A stretch of 64,000 bases of DNA from Chondrosia reniformis (GCA_947172415.1 OX359200.1:2234501-2298500), one strand, 5' to 3'; numbered from the stretch's first letter, positions 1 to 11,340 are shown. The notes: generated by a model from the sequence alone, not told the origin. Numbers and translations: made by a program.

Positions 1-1365
1 ACAAAGAGCAGAGCTAGCATACACACAGGTAAATCCCCGTGCCATTGTTTCCAGATGGTGTCTCTCTTTCACTCACACAACTTTAAGGATATTACTTTTA
101 GGTAGATGTACAATGGTAATTAATTAATTGTAAGTTATTGAAGCTTAATAGCACTGCAAAATTAATCATAAGGTTTCAGAACATGTTCATAGACCTTTAT
201 CAGCTGAAAAAAATTACAACTTGACATCTTTTACACACCTTATTAAAAATACGATGACGTGATGTTGCATAATAGTTAACAAACAAAAGGAATGGAACCA
301 GCTATGATCGAGAGCACTGAGAACAACAAATGGAAGAGAAGGACTTTAGAATGCCATTTACATACTACAGAGCTCCAGAACATCAATATAGACAATGGCA
401 TCATCCTAAGCAACTATTGGTCCCCACTGTTTACCGACTTTGACTCACTACTACACTGCATTGACAGTTCTCACTTTACTAAACTTCAATTTTAACGATC
501 ATCTTACGTTTCTGTTTTTAATCAAGATTCAAGTTGCACAAAACATTTCTCAGCTGATGAAGGTCTACTGCCCAAAATATTCTGAAATCAATTTGAAGTG
601 CTATGGAAACCATCAAAAATGAACCTCTAAATACATACTATCAAGTTTTATAGGGTTTATATTATTTGCAGAAAAAAACATTTATAGAAAGAAAAGGCTT
701 CTTTATTGAAAAGTTTTCCTACATAATTCTTAGAAAAGGAGAGAGAACTGAAAAACAAGGTTTCTGAAGATACATATATACACCGTACAATTCTACTGAA
801 CTCTTGCACTTGCTACGTATATACGGAAGTGCACAGTATGTATAGTATACTTCTGATCCTAGTCTTAATGTAGGTTCATAATAGTGGGTCTATTTGCTAG
901 TCTCTTAAGATGTAGTGTCACATACTACATAGTTTATTTCAAAATCCCCATCACCTAATATACATACGTATAGTGTATCTGCACAAATATTCAATGTGAT
1001 GATCAGACCACATCTATTTACTGATGTACATCATTTCAGATGGAAAATACCACTTAAAAGTATTAGCCAGCCACTAGTGCTACAATTGCCTCATGTACGT
1101 ATATAGCAAGGGTCTCTTTGTGCTTTCCCTCTTATATAATCACCTTAGCTATGCATCTCTAACTGTACATACAGTGTTTTCACGTTTGCTGCAACCTTCT
1201 AAGAAGAGGACCAGGCATGTCCTTTGTTCTCTTTGCTGTCCAAGTGGGGAGGTCAAAACACACATTTTTACTAAAAGGAAGTCAGGGTATGTTTGCAGTA
1301 TGACGTTGTGTGTGTTGTAACTTGTATGTGTGTTATATGCGTATATATATAACATGTGTGTGACT
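1..1365. other. no gene recognised
   Basis: AT-rich sequence with short chance ORFs (longest 67 codons at 292-495) that resemble no family I know and have no convincing splice context. I see no RNA gene or clear repeat. It is probably the 3' flank of the ADAM10-like gene. Confidence 0.5.
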
Positions 1366-1755
1366 AATAGAATAAGGATTCCTTCTAACTGCGTCAAACC
1401 TATCTTTGGGATGGTACATCCTTTGACTTTTTGAGTCTTTAAAAACGCAGTTTGGTTTCATTTCTCAGTCAAACGTTTCGACCCTGGGGATCTTCTAAAG
1501 TGACTGCAGGTTGAGTGGAAAAATGCCTCTATTTATAGAGGATTATTCCCTCCATTTCCATTTCCTGTCATGTGACCCTCAGCAGGAAGAGAAAAACTGG
1601 AAGTATGAATACTAAATCGTCTTCAAGCTTGATGTTTTTCCAATCAACCATCAGTCACTGAAGAAGATCCCCAGGGTCGAAACATTTCACCGAGAAACGA
1701 AACCAAACTGCATTTTTAAACCCTCAAAAAAGTCGAAGGATGTACCATGCCATGT
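1366..1755. repeat. inverted-repeat element with hammerhead-like cores
   Basis: Arms of about 90 bp at roughly 1407-1497 and 1660-1750 are reverse complements with few mismatches. They share blocks such as GGTACATCCTT, GCAGTTTGGTTTC and GATCCCCAGGGTCGAAAC. Both arms carry a hairpin followed by GAAAC: 1658-1683 on the + strand, 1475-1496 on the - strand. The left flank (AATAGAATAAGGATT...) recurs at 25467, so this is a family. I infer a non-autonomous mobile element; no coding capacity is seen. Confidence 0.7.
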
Positions 1756-2066
1756 GGGTGAATATGTGTACGTACGTATGATGTTTACATACATAAATTG
1801 TAATTCTTTTAGAGTCAAATACATTGCACACATTTATACATGTATTTTAGGTACATGTATACACTGATACTTTATATCCTATTGTAGCTGCCTATATAGG
1901 CCTACTAGAAAGAGTAAATGGGGTGATTTGATATTTGTACCAGACAGCGAACATGCTGTGGAAGAAGAAAAATAGTTGATCATCATGACCTGCGTATATA
2001 ACCCATACAATGTATTTCATTAATATTTATGTCAAATGTAATTTAGTTTATAGTACAGTTACTTTT

Positions 2067-5000
2067 TCAGTGTTGTGAAATCTGAGCTAGGTCCATTTCA
2101 GTTACAGATACAAGGTCTTCGCAATTATGGTTAGTTGATAAAATTTGAAGCGATTCATTTCCTCTACCAATGTGACTGCTGCTGTCAGCAACTCTTGACC
2201 TGTGTCGATGTCTTCTAGAAATGCTTTGTAACTCCTTCCTTTTCTTATAATCTTCACTATGTGTTTTTCTCAGTGATACATGACAAATTATAACAATAAT
2301 ATTCAGCAGGACCAAAAAGAAAATGCTGACAAGCACTATTATCCACCACATTGATTGCAGCCATGTGAGTACAGCATAGGATTCTACTAGTAATCTATTA
2401 AGTAGGCTAAAAATGGCCAAATCAGGGTCAAATTCTCTACATCTAGACAATGTATCACAGTATCCATCTTCAAAGGGTTGCTTGTTAAAGTTGTAGCCAT
2501 TACAAGGTTCTCCATTAGTGTATTTTGCCAATGACACATCAATACCATTGCTTATCAACAGCTCATTAATAGTACTGTTTCCAGCCAGTTGCTGCAGTGG
2601 GGTACAACCTTCCTCTTGGTCTGTGACAGAGACAAAAGTCAATAAGTACGTATATATATATGTGTGTGCATGCACTGCTTTGTGTGATTTAATGCATTAT
2701 AATGCATTAAATCACACAATACATAATAATGCATTACCGGTGCAGCAGATATGACAAGAAAGGTCTCCTCGGGGGCACTTGCATTCTTTCATCTTTAGTA
2801 TGGTACATATGGAACTATTGCATGCCTGTATATACAAGGGAACATTTAATATCCAAGCATACAAGGAGAATAACCATTCTTACTTTAGTTATTTAAAACA
2901 AAAAAGCATTTCTAAAGAGCTTGTATCCCTCAATTATTAAATCAATCAGGTTACCAGTTATTTAGTCTGAGTGTATGTAGCAAAGCCATAACACGTACAG
3001 TACGAATTGATGTTCAACTAACCCCGCTTTCATCACATACAAATGCATTATCACAAGATTTTCCAATATTGCCATTTATTGCAATGAAACTTGGACATGC
3101 AGAAGTATTCTGACTACACATCAACATCTGTTAAGGATCATGCATTTACATCCAATGCTTTAACACTACACATGTTGTCACAAATGCACAATCTCATGTG
3201 CTACATCAATTAACAAAGTTACATATTTATTGATTCAAATTTATAAAAGACTACACTTTATTTCACTGTATGATTATGATTTAGTTTCAATTGGCTGCTA
3301 TAATGAGCGTCTGGAGGATACATACAAGTCCGTTGAAGGCTACAGATAGTACTCTCAGCACACACATAGGTGCTGGGTTGAAAGGTACATAAGGTGCTGC
3401 AGCAGGAACCCTGCTGGGGACTGCAAGAAACAAAGGTATACCTACTTATATACAAATACATACATGCACCTTTAGGTAGAATACCATTCTTCATTGCTGA
3501 AAATGCGAATTAGGTAGTCATACTCAGGTTTTGGCATTTAAACAAGGACATATGGTTCACATACTGTATATTTGTGACCTTTTTGAAAGGTTATTATTAC
3601 CAACCATATAGTTAATATACGTACATTGTGTATTCCTTAATAAATTTACTGAGAAAGCATTCTTTGAAGAACAATTATTGACATAATTGAGAAACTAAAC
3701 CAGAGTCAGACAATTAACTCACCTGCACTGTGCTCCCTCTGCAAGCATGCAGGATGTCCTATTGCAGCAGTTATCATAATAACAATATGAACCATAATCA
3801 CACTCTTCTCCATCATCTATTATACCATTACCACAACTACTTGGTTCTAGATTTACATAGAGAACAAAAAGAATTAAAAACCCCTATTCTATATAAATGC
3901 TTCACAACCTCTCTAGAATACATATTGGTGTATATAATGAGTTTCCATAGAAGGGCACTATCAAGCTGCAACCATATGCTGTACTATAATGAGATTCATA
4001 TATTGTAGCTTACCAGTAAAACAATTAGCAGCTGGGTCATCCTTTTTTTGTAAAATTACCTGTGTCATGTTTGCAATGCTACACTTAGAAAACTTCATAT
4101 TTTCAGGATCTCTAGCATTTCCTGTTGATGCAGACATAATGTATTTACTAACTGTACAAGTGTCATTCTTATCATCTTCATCATGCTGCAAAGGAGAAGT
4201 CCAATGAGAAATGCAAAATCTAAGACAACATTGTACACATATACCTACACTGCTTCCAAAGTTGTGGCCAATTTCATGTGCCATGACCACAATATTTTGT
4301 GACATTGCTAAAACTTCATCATTGGTTGACAAAACTGTAGTTATTCCAGCGTTATTGGTGTCACATATAGTACCAATGTATGCCGAACCTTGCACTCCAC
4401 CCTCAAAGCGTCTTGCCGTGAGGCGGTATGCTAAACAATAGTCTGAGTGATCATGGCTTGAGTGCTTTTTTAGCAAAGCATTATGACTTAAGTCATCCTC
4501 AATGGAATACTGGCTAGAACTATCTGTTAAAACTATCAACTCTTTTACAGCTAAACTGACTTCAAATGTTCTATTACCACTGGCAAAACACGTACTTTTG
4601 TAAACCTGATTTACACTTTGCATTAACCATGTAACAAAACCAGCTGCTTGCACACATCTATTTTCCTGTCTTTCACTGGCAGGTAATGATTCCAGTGGTT
4701 GTGTGAACCTAGTGTAATAACTCTCTTCCACAATGATTCTCATAGTACAAACCAGTTTGTCTGTTGCAATCCCAGGCAAGTTTCGTACAGGTCGATGTTG
4801 GCTCTGTTTTAAAAAGTAGTTGCTGTTCAGCTCTGGAAACTCATTGGTACCGCATGTACTAAGAAGTGGATCCACTTGATTAGAATCATACAGGATGGAA
4901 TGAAAATCTGTTGATTTGTTAAAGAATCTAAGGTAGAATATAAATTTTTATGCACATCATAATAGGGCTTCATCCTCCACTGGGATCTTACTTCCAAGCC

Positions 5001-5665
5001 GGCTCTACAAAAAGATGTTTGCCTTGGGTCATAATAAAACCAATAAAATATCCATTACTTAGATCTCCATAAACTGTACTATTTGGATCATCTGCAATAC
5101 ATATATACATACAATAAAGTGAACACAATATACTAATGAAAGAAGCACCGGATCTTTCCCTCACCTACTACATATCCAGAATAGACAGAGAATTTTGGAA
5201 AGTAGTCATCTTGTACTTTCTTGTCATTTACATGCATGACAAAGTTCTTGGAAAAGTGACTCTTGTCTGGATATAACTTTATGGCGTAATTACTATGTCA
5301 ATTAGTATATTTTTTCCACATAAAATACAAGCGCCAGTAAAATTGGATGGAGTGGTACGGTAGCTGGAGCCAATACGTACCTGTCGACTCCTTCTATAAC
5401 AAATTGCAGTGAGCTTGCAATTGATGATGATACTTCTCTCTTTAATCGCTCATGTTGTCTCATAAGGACTGTCCGATCATAGCGAAGAGGATGATAGCGA
5501 CCAGGGAAACCTTAAAAGAGGTGGAAACAAGCAAGGTGACTCCAGTTGAAGAGTTAGCTGCTATAGCAGATGAATTACCCAGTAATTAGACGTACCGCTC
5601 TGAACTAATGGAAAATCACACAAAGTTACAAATAAGAATAAAACAGCACTGCTTGGAGAAAACAT
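2067..5665 (-). CDS. ADAM10: ADAM10/Kuzbanian-like disintegrin metalloprotease
   Basis: Type I membrane zinc protease (ectodomain sheddase). Exons read on the - strand: 5665-5596, 5510-5381, 5292-5165, 5091-4992, 4927-4249, 4185-4014, 3846-3723, 3420-3322, 3113-3023, 2825-2738, 2620-2067. They sum to 2,235 nt (744 codons plus stop), close to the length of vertebrate ADAM10 (known). Visible features: signal peptide at residues 1-23 (starts MFSPSSAV); prodomain; possible furin site RPVR near residue 190 where ADAM10 usually has a polybasic site; zinc motif HEIGHNFGSS plus HD after an intron (about 360-371); disintegrin start CGNGIIDDGEECDYG (about 432), with Tyr where ECDCG is usual; Cys-rich region with CHICC; C-terminal CDTLSRCR block; TM helix about 653-676; basic tail without the proline-rich repeats of vertebrates. 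The start ATG was chosen because it begins the signal peptide. Order and spacing match ADAM10 better than ADAM17. Confidence 0.92.
2680..2719. repeat. 40-bp perfect palindrome
   Basis: TGTGTGATTTAATGCATTA and its reverse complement abut exactly, centre 2699/2700, inside the last intron of the ADAM10-like gene (2621-2737). It can form a 20-bp stem with no loop. No function is inferred. Confidence 0.85.
3114..3321 (-). promoter_or_regulatory. candidate U12-type intron of the ADAM10-like gene
   Basis: Read on the - strand, the donor is GTATCCTCC at 3321-3313 (U12 consensus GTATCCTTT). A TCCTTAAC branch-site match lies at 3137-3130, with the branch A about 17 nt from the acceptor TAG ending at 3114. 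Using these sites keeps the frame and gives a Cys spacing (C-x6-C-x6-CP) equal to that of ADAM10. The nearby major-type donor GTATGT joined to the nearest CAG acceptor puts a stop codon in frame. Confidence 0.7.
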
Positions 5666-5722
5666 TCTATTTATAGATAACAGGATAACACGTGATGTTT
5701 GCAAAAACATAATTGAGACAAA
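5666..5722. promoter_or_regulatory. divergent promoter/5' leader region
   Basis: The start codon of the ADAM10-like gene (5665, -) and that of the next gene (5723, +) lie 57 bp apart and point away from each other. No TATA box is evident. A shared bidirectional promoter is inferred, with start sites possibly inside either leader. Confidence 0.5.
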
Positions 5723-6060
5723 ATGGCGGTGCCATGCCGACGTTTGTACGTCGCTGTGCAATCTGTTAGATGTCTACTTTCCATTAAAATTTGTAAGTTT
5801 AGTATAAAAATAAACTATACCATCTGTTTATTTGCATTATACGTAGCGTTCTCCCACATGCCTACCACGTAACTAGATCATTTAAGATATTGAAGTTAGA
5901 TAATACTTTGCTTATGTTCACTTTTATGATAATTAGTCATAAAAACTGTACTATTACCAGTTCTAGTTGTTTTAAACTGTCTTCTAGGTCATCATAGGGC
6001 AATATATCGCTCTATTAGTGCTACTCCGATTGTGAAAGCGGGAGAACACTTTAGAGTAAG
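5723..6060 (+). CDS. 5' exons of a probable mitochondrial protein (partial)
   Basis: Exon 5723-5792 starts in a good context (AAAATGG) and encodes MAVPCRRLYVAVQSVRCLLS..., an Arg-rich amphipathic leader typical of mitochondrial import. It ends at a strong donor GTAAGT. Exon 5988-6060 follows an acceptor in matching phase and reads ...AIYRSISATPIVKAGEHFRV before donor GTATGT. The last block is reminiscent of the start of MaoC/hot-dog thioester dehydratases, but this is only a guess. Downstream exons were not found; the next intron would contain the transposon debris at 6100-8000. The real gene may end far downstream, possibly in the exons at 12420-13435. Confidence 0.45.
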
Positions 6061-6704
6061 GTATGTATATTATTATTATTATTATTGATTTGAGTGCACC
6101 GTGTGCAGTTGCACACTATAGGGCTATATCGTGCCCCATGTTGCACTATACAAAGGAAATATAAACATAATTGGATAGATAAACCTCAGTTCTATACAAT
6201 AATCTGATTATATTTTGCATCAATGCACCACAGTTGCAGTTGCTATATATCTTCATGCGACTAGTCTCCTTACGTAGCCCCATACCAACTTTGCATTCTC
6301 TCCATTCTCCAATAGTTGTGGTACCATAGTGATTCCAATTCAACCAAAAGCCTTTCAGAGCCATTTAGCTCAAACCACCACATATATTTACCATTCCTCC
6401 TTTTAAAATTTCTCTTGACTCTCACACTCTCTGTTTAATCCCAACCAACAGAGACCGCTATTTCCCTTCAAACTTGACTGACAGTATTAACCTGCCTGTC
6501 TCCCAGTTCCCTTCCTTTTTCTCTCCTGGTCTTTCTTCATGACCCTTACTGAACCCGTTACCGTCTCCATTTCTTTTTCATAATACCTTTTCCTTTGCCT
6601 CGTCTCCTTTGCCTCGTCTTCTCAGCACTTTTGCCTTTCATCAAATGGCCAAGTTGAATATCTTCACAACATGCTTCCAATTTGTTAATAAGCCGTCTAA
6701 TTTC
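6061..6704. other. non-coding, probable LINE 3' debris
   Basis: It holds an (ATT)n microsatellite at about 6068-6087. On the - strand, 6360-6700 continues the PHD-finger ORF as Lys/Arg-rich sequence interrupted by stops. No host exon is recognised. Confidence 0.4.
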
Positions 6705-7058
6705 CTACACTTTTGCTTCAGTTCTCTGTATTATATCCACAATTCTACCTTCGATGTCCTCCCTAAAAGAGTGAAGTCTTTCTTTCATTTCTGTAAACCC
6801 TTTCCTACTGACCTCTTCTCTGACTACTAGCGCTTGGCATTGGATCAAAATTTTTCTTGTACAGAAAAAGCAAAGTAAGTAAACATCATCCCTAGCAACA
6901 AGCACCTGAACAACTCTGTAGCAAGATGGATGCGACCAACACATGCAGCCTTCGCAATAAACCCAGTCTTTCCTGTCCTTAGCTGCAGATTCCCTTTTCT
7001 TCCCACAAATACAGCTAATTATATCGTTTTTGCTGGGAGTTTGTGCCGACGACTCTTT
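6705..7058 (-). pseudogene. PHD-finger ORF, retrotransposon ORF1-like relic
   Basis: About 118 codons encode a Cys4-His-Cys3 zinc finger: CIC, then YCEGC, then WSHPSC, then LCFFC. A helical stretch (REEVSRKGFTEMKERL...) follows and ends at a stop. PHD fingers of this kind occur in ORF1 of LINE retrotransposons (known), and two more lie in the retroelement patch at 50590 and 52150. There is no start methionine: the frame opens after an upstream stop. I infer a truncated LINE ORF1 rather than a host gene. Confidence 0.6.
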
Positions 7059-7456
7059 CACCTCCCTCCCCTTTTCACTTCCTGTAAAACTCCCTTTCTG
7101 CCTTTGCGCAGGTGTCTCAACCCCCCGTTGTGCAAACTAACAACTCTTGCTCCTTTTACTGGCATTTCTTTCCACTACCACCATTCAGTTACGTCTACTT
7201 CACGTTGCCAGGATACTTGCATACATGCATACATATATATATAAGCACAGCAGGTATATGCCTGCTTATCTGTAATGTTTTAGTACCGCAGGCTGTACAT
7301 ATGTGCATTCACTTGTATGTGCTTGTCTCTGTGTGCTAGCTTCATACATGGAAGGCTAGCTGTGGTACGTATGTTTGACAATAGATATGGTTTGACATGA
7401 GACATAGGTATAGATGTGCCTGTGCTAAAACTATAAAATAAATCTGCAAACTTCTT

Positions 7457-7815
7457 TTATACCCTGTTCTCATAGTCAAGGCTTGTCACGGAGTGGCAAT
7501 GAATATGGACCTCTGACAGATCTACCAGACTGGTCATATCTTGGTATGTTGCTCGATTGCACTTCAATTGAAAAACCTGATGAATGATAGTACATATTGA
7601 CATTGCAGTAGAATGTGAATGTTTAGCTAACACTAGAGCCAAGGACTCACAAAAGATCAACAAGAAGACAAAGATTCCCAGGATTACTGATGAAAGATCA
7701 GAAATAATTGACTGCCCCAGTGGAGAGGAGAATTCCAAGTAAAAGGAGAAAACTCTTGTATCCTCATCCAAAGCTCTCACTAGGTTTAGTTTCCCATAGG
7801 CTTTCATTCTAAAGT
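7457..7815 (-). repeat. SINE-like dispersed repeat, copy 1
   Basis: The - strand reads AAACCTAGTGAGAGCTTTGG ATGAGGATAC, then a pyrimidine-rich stretch, then CTCCACTGGGGCAG and AATCCTGGGAATCTTTG. The same order recurs at 12237, 17280, 24225, 24808 and 39405 (+) and in part at 20238 (-). The recurrent translation (...RALDEDT...) is an accident of this repeat. Confidence 0.75.
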
Positions 7816-8008
7816 AGATATACATAGCATGTAAGAATTATGGTGTGTTAAATTATTCATGTAATGTATAGAATCACTAGAAATATTATACCAAGTCTTC
7901 CAGGACCACTTACATAATGACGTCATGGTTTCCCCGCGAGATCTTATGCTTGGCTAAAGAGTGTATTGTGGTATACGCAATCGTATATGATTTAGTTGAT
8001 AACAAAGT

Positions 8009-8324
8009 ATGCCCGTCAGTTTTGTTGGCTGTACGTACCAATCGCTCCAGTAACAACACTGAAGTGACTTTTCATTGTTTTTCAGAAGATAAAATTCGAC
8101 AAAGCAGTAGAAACCGCTCTATCTCCAGATCAGTGGGAAGCCATCAAATATGCAGCCGACATTTCCTAAGCAGAAGACCTTCCAAGGACCCCAACAATGT
8201 CGATTACATACCGACAATATTTACTGATGCTAAGAGGAGAGCCAATGTAGTTAAATTATACTCAAAACGATTAGATAGAGCCCTAGAAAGACTGCAAGCT
8301 TGGCCTAGTCCTGCCCTACATTGA
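8009..8324 (+). pseudogene. THAP zinc-finger gene, frameshifted by a GTAC duplication
   Basis: From ATG 8009 the frame reads MPVSFVGCT. After one extra GTAC (8031-8038 is GTACGTAC) the downstream frame reads TNRSSNNTEVTFH, then SHQICSRHFLS, then DYIPTIF, and ends at 8324. These are the landmarks of a THAP DNA-binding domain (GCTNRS, CSxHF, PTIF). A basic stretch KRRANVVKLYSKRLDRALER follows. The first cysteine of the C2CH site and the usual central Trp are not seen, so it is decayed or diverged as well as frameshifted. THAP domains occur both in host regulators and in P-element-like transposons (known). Confidence 0.6.
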
Positions 8325-9118
8325 CATTTTGCTGAACAAACACTTTATAGTTTGCTTATGCACACAAAGGCATTGTAAATAATATGTATTGTGTCTCTTT
8401 ACATCTGTCAGCACCAGCATGCATTCCAGAACATGAAATGTGAATAGTTAAAATTGAGTGCAGTGAGTCCAGAGTGCTGGAGAGGTAATTTTGATTTCAT
8501 ATTAAGTGATGAGAATCAGTTACATCTGCAAGATAGTGTCTGGCAATGAAGCCACATAATCTTTAATTATAAATTTACCCTTTGTGGATTTTGTATGGTG
8601 CAATAGTTGAATGTGTGCATCTAAAGAATGGGAGATTTCAAGTTTTGCCCACATCTGCAATAATGTGCACCTTAAAATTCAACTCACATTCATTTAGCCC
8701 CTGTTTAATAATTGGTAGTTCAGTGAACCTCCTATATAGCTACCCCTGCTTTAATTGGGTGAATTTCAATTGCCCCCAAAGCCTACACACAAATCTAGGA
8801 TTCACTAAATTGAATCTTACTATTCAATCCGAATCATCTTAGTGTTCACTGAAGGATCTCAGCCTAAGTTCAAAGTATTGTTGCACTTAGAGATAAAATA
8901 ATAATGTCCCTTGAGCATTTTGGCAATTAGCAATTCTATTTTGAGTGATTGGGAATCGGTTTTAAGACATGCTGTATGTATATCAAAATTGTATATCTAA
9001 TTATGTAAATCATTTTCTTACAATTGAAAATAATTTCAGTGAACACAAAACTGCAGTTTATATGATTTTATTATCTCTCTTGCGGTCACTTCAAGTCATT
9101 GTGTCTCACTGTGGCTCA
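8325..9118. other. no gene recognised
   Basis: AT-rich sequence with only a short chance ORF (8582-8842). No splice-supported exon or clear repeat seen. Confidence 0.45.
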
Positions 9119-9121
9119 GTA

Positions 9122-9552
9122 AGACCCCTCTACAAGCCACCCTACTAGCCACCCTACTAGCCACCCTACTAGCCACCCTACAAGCCACCCTACAAGCCAC
9201 CCTACAAGCCACCCTACTAGCCACCCTACTAGCCACCCTACAAGCCACCCTACAAGCCACCCTACAAGCCACCCTACAAGCCACCCTACAAGCCACCCTA
9301 CAAGCCACCCTACTAGCCACCCTACTAGCCACCCTACAAGCCACCCTACTAGCCACCCTACTAGCCACCCTACTAGCCACCCTACAAGCCACCCTACTAG
9401 CCACCCTACAAGCCACCCTACTAGCCACCCTACTAGCCACCCTACTAGCCACCCTACTAGCCACCCTACAAGCCACCCTACTAGCCACCCTACAAGCCAC
9501 CCTACTAGCCACCCTACTAGCCACCCTACAAGCCACCCTACAAGCCAGCCTA
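9122..9552. repeat. 12-bp minisatellite (about 36 copies)
   Basis: Tandem units CTACAAGCCACC and CTACTAGCCACC, differing mainly at one A/T position, fill this interval. As the unit is a multiple of three and lacks stops, several - strand frames stay open; two give (GWLV)n and (CRVA/SRVA)n. I treat these frames as by-products of the repeat. Confidence 0.95.
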
Positions 9553-10660
9553 TGCAACTGGACAGTGCCATTGCTGGCCTGAGTGGTAATGCTTTCCAGA
9601 TTGTAGATAGGTGCATTCTGATGTAAGAACATTTTAGTCTCCTGTTCCTCCTGCATTCTTACTTCTTCCACACTTGTGCCAGTGTACCAATCCTTTTAAA
9701 TACTTATCCTACACTGCTTTTTACGTACGTATGCTTTGAATACTCAATACTGCATGTTTTTAGATATCTTCTCATCTTTCCTGTATGAAATATTTTTATC
9801 CTTGTTTGCCTGGCGTCCTTCACCTTGGTTAAGACTTTTCTCACTGCTATATCCTCTGTTGGAGGATATAGGTTGTAAGTTATACTTCCTGAGGCTGTAC
9901 TCTAATATAGAGGAGTGACATAGTATATCCTGTGTACATACGTAGTATTGTACTATCTAATCTCACTTCTATTCCATTCCAGATTAAATTTTCTGCATTC
10001 TGTTACATATAAGGTTTATAAATCTGTTCCTATTCTTCTCTCAAGTGCTTCCCTTCACTGTTTCACTAAACTCTACTTGACTGGCCCTTGAACCATCCAG
10101 CTCTAACTAGAAGAAGGTGGCTTGGTTTGATTGAGGTTCATACCCACTGGTATATGTATATGTGTCTTAATCTGTTAGCCTATTGTCTATATAAAGTGGG
10201 ATTCTACAATTAATATCTATTTGTCTCATCGAATCTCAAGTGTATTTAAGTCAATCGTGTCTTTGTGGTGGATAAAGAATAGTAACTATTCCAATTTTAG
10301 CCATGACACAAGCCTAATGTGTTTATTATTCCTAATAATTTTCAAAACTAGACACATGCTGTAATGTTTTTTAGAGAAATCAACATTATCATAATGACAT
10401 AGATTCGCAGAATGCCTTCTTTCGATCAATTAAAAGATATACTGTAGGTACAGTTCTCAAAGTGTTTTGGTAACACAACTTATGCTACAAGTGGAATGTG
10501 TTTTATATGTTATCTTTGTCATATGACTAATTATGTTATGGAGGAGATGTTTAATTATCAGTCACATGCACTCTGCACTTAGCACGTGCTATTGGTGTCA
10601 GAGGTGTGTAAGTGTGACAGTGTAAGCTTATATCTTATTTTTAAGTTTACAACCTTTACA
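9553..10660. other. no gene recognised
   Basis: Intergenic or intronic AT-rich DNA without a supported exon, RNA gene or strong repeat. Confidence 0.4.
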
Positions 10661-10674
10661 CCTTGTTTGCACCA

Positions 10675-10930
10675 TGCTTTAATATATACGTATACGTACG
10701 TACGTACTATAACCATTATAAAACAGTTTGGTGGACCTTTTTCTTATTGTTTATAAGTCTTCTTTATTTCCTATTGTGTATATTTCATTTACAGATACTC
10801 CAAATAGTCTGTCTACTTATCAATCTACGTATGTATATGTATGTAGGTACATATGTATGTATGTATGTAGGTACATATGTATGTATGTATGTATGTACAT
10901 ATGTATGTGTGTATGTATGTATTGTATATC
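10675..10930. repeat. GTAC and TATG microsatellites
   Basis: ATACGTATACGTACGTACGTAC lies near 10686-10706 and a (TATG)n tract with TAGG/TACA interruptions runs from about 10827 to 10923. Short GTAC/TATG tracts recur throughout the window (for example near 19745, 24010). Confidence 0.85.
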
Positions 10931-11074
10931 GGCTGTAAGTAGAGATATGGTGCTTATGGAAGTGATGTCATGGAGATTTTTCACTCTGTATTCCTCTGTT
11001 GAGTGATACTGGAACACTGAAGTGTGAAGTTCGATACGTTACTACGTATGTGCAAGGTTAAAATAATGAGTATA

Positions 11075-11340
11075 CGTATATGGACCTCTACCAGATTGAT
11101 CATGTTACTGGATAGGATCTGACTGAATTTGCCCAGCTGTTGGCAAGCTGATAAAAATGGTATACTTTGATATTGACAAGTTTGCAAAGTTTATTGTTCC
11201 GAATGGGGAAGCTGGTATTATCAGGCTTCTGTGCTAGTATAATTGCTATATGCAAATGCAATAAGAAGTTTGTACGTAGGTCACTCCTTCCTCTAAATTT
11301 GGGAAAGGCCATTCTTGTAGTGTCATTCGAGTACATCATA
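11075..11340. repeat. diverged dispersed repeat
   Basis: Begins ATGGACCTCTACCAGATTGATCA..., which resembles 7505-7610 (ATGGACCTCTGACAGATCTACCAGA...), including the following GATATTGACA / ACATTGACAT block. Probably the same repeat family as copy 1; not coding. Confidence 0.4.

Noticed and set aside
292-622. Two overlapping short + ORFs
   Set aside because: No family resemblance, no splice sites, AT-rich composition like the flanks.
3127-3326. Major-type intron using donor GTATGT (3325) and acceptor CAG (3128)
   Set aside because: The joined frame hits TAG within five codons and the CDS length is not a multiple of three; the U12-type sites solve both.
8087-8170. Alternative frame KIKFDKAVETALSPDQWEAI as an exon after a TTTTCAG acceptor
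   Set aside because: It stops at once after 27 codons and overlaps the frame holding the CSRHF and PTIF landmarks of THAP.
9096-9671. Long - strand ORFs through the minisatellite as real proteins
   Set aside because: Open frames follow from a 12-bp stop-free unit; no signal, domain or splice context.
10663-11017. Met/Tyr/Cys-rich ORFs on both strands
   Set aside because: Translations of a TATG microsatellite.
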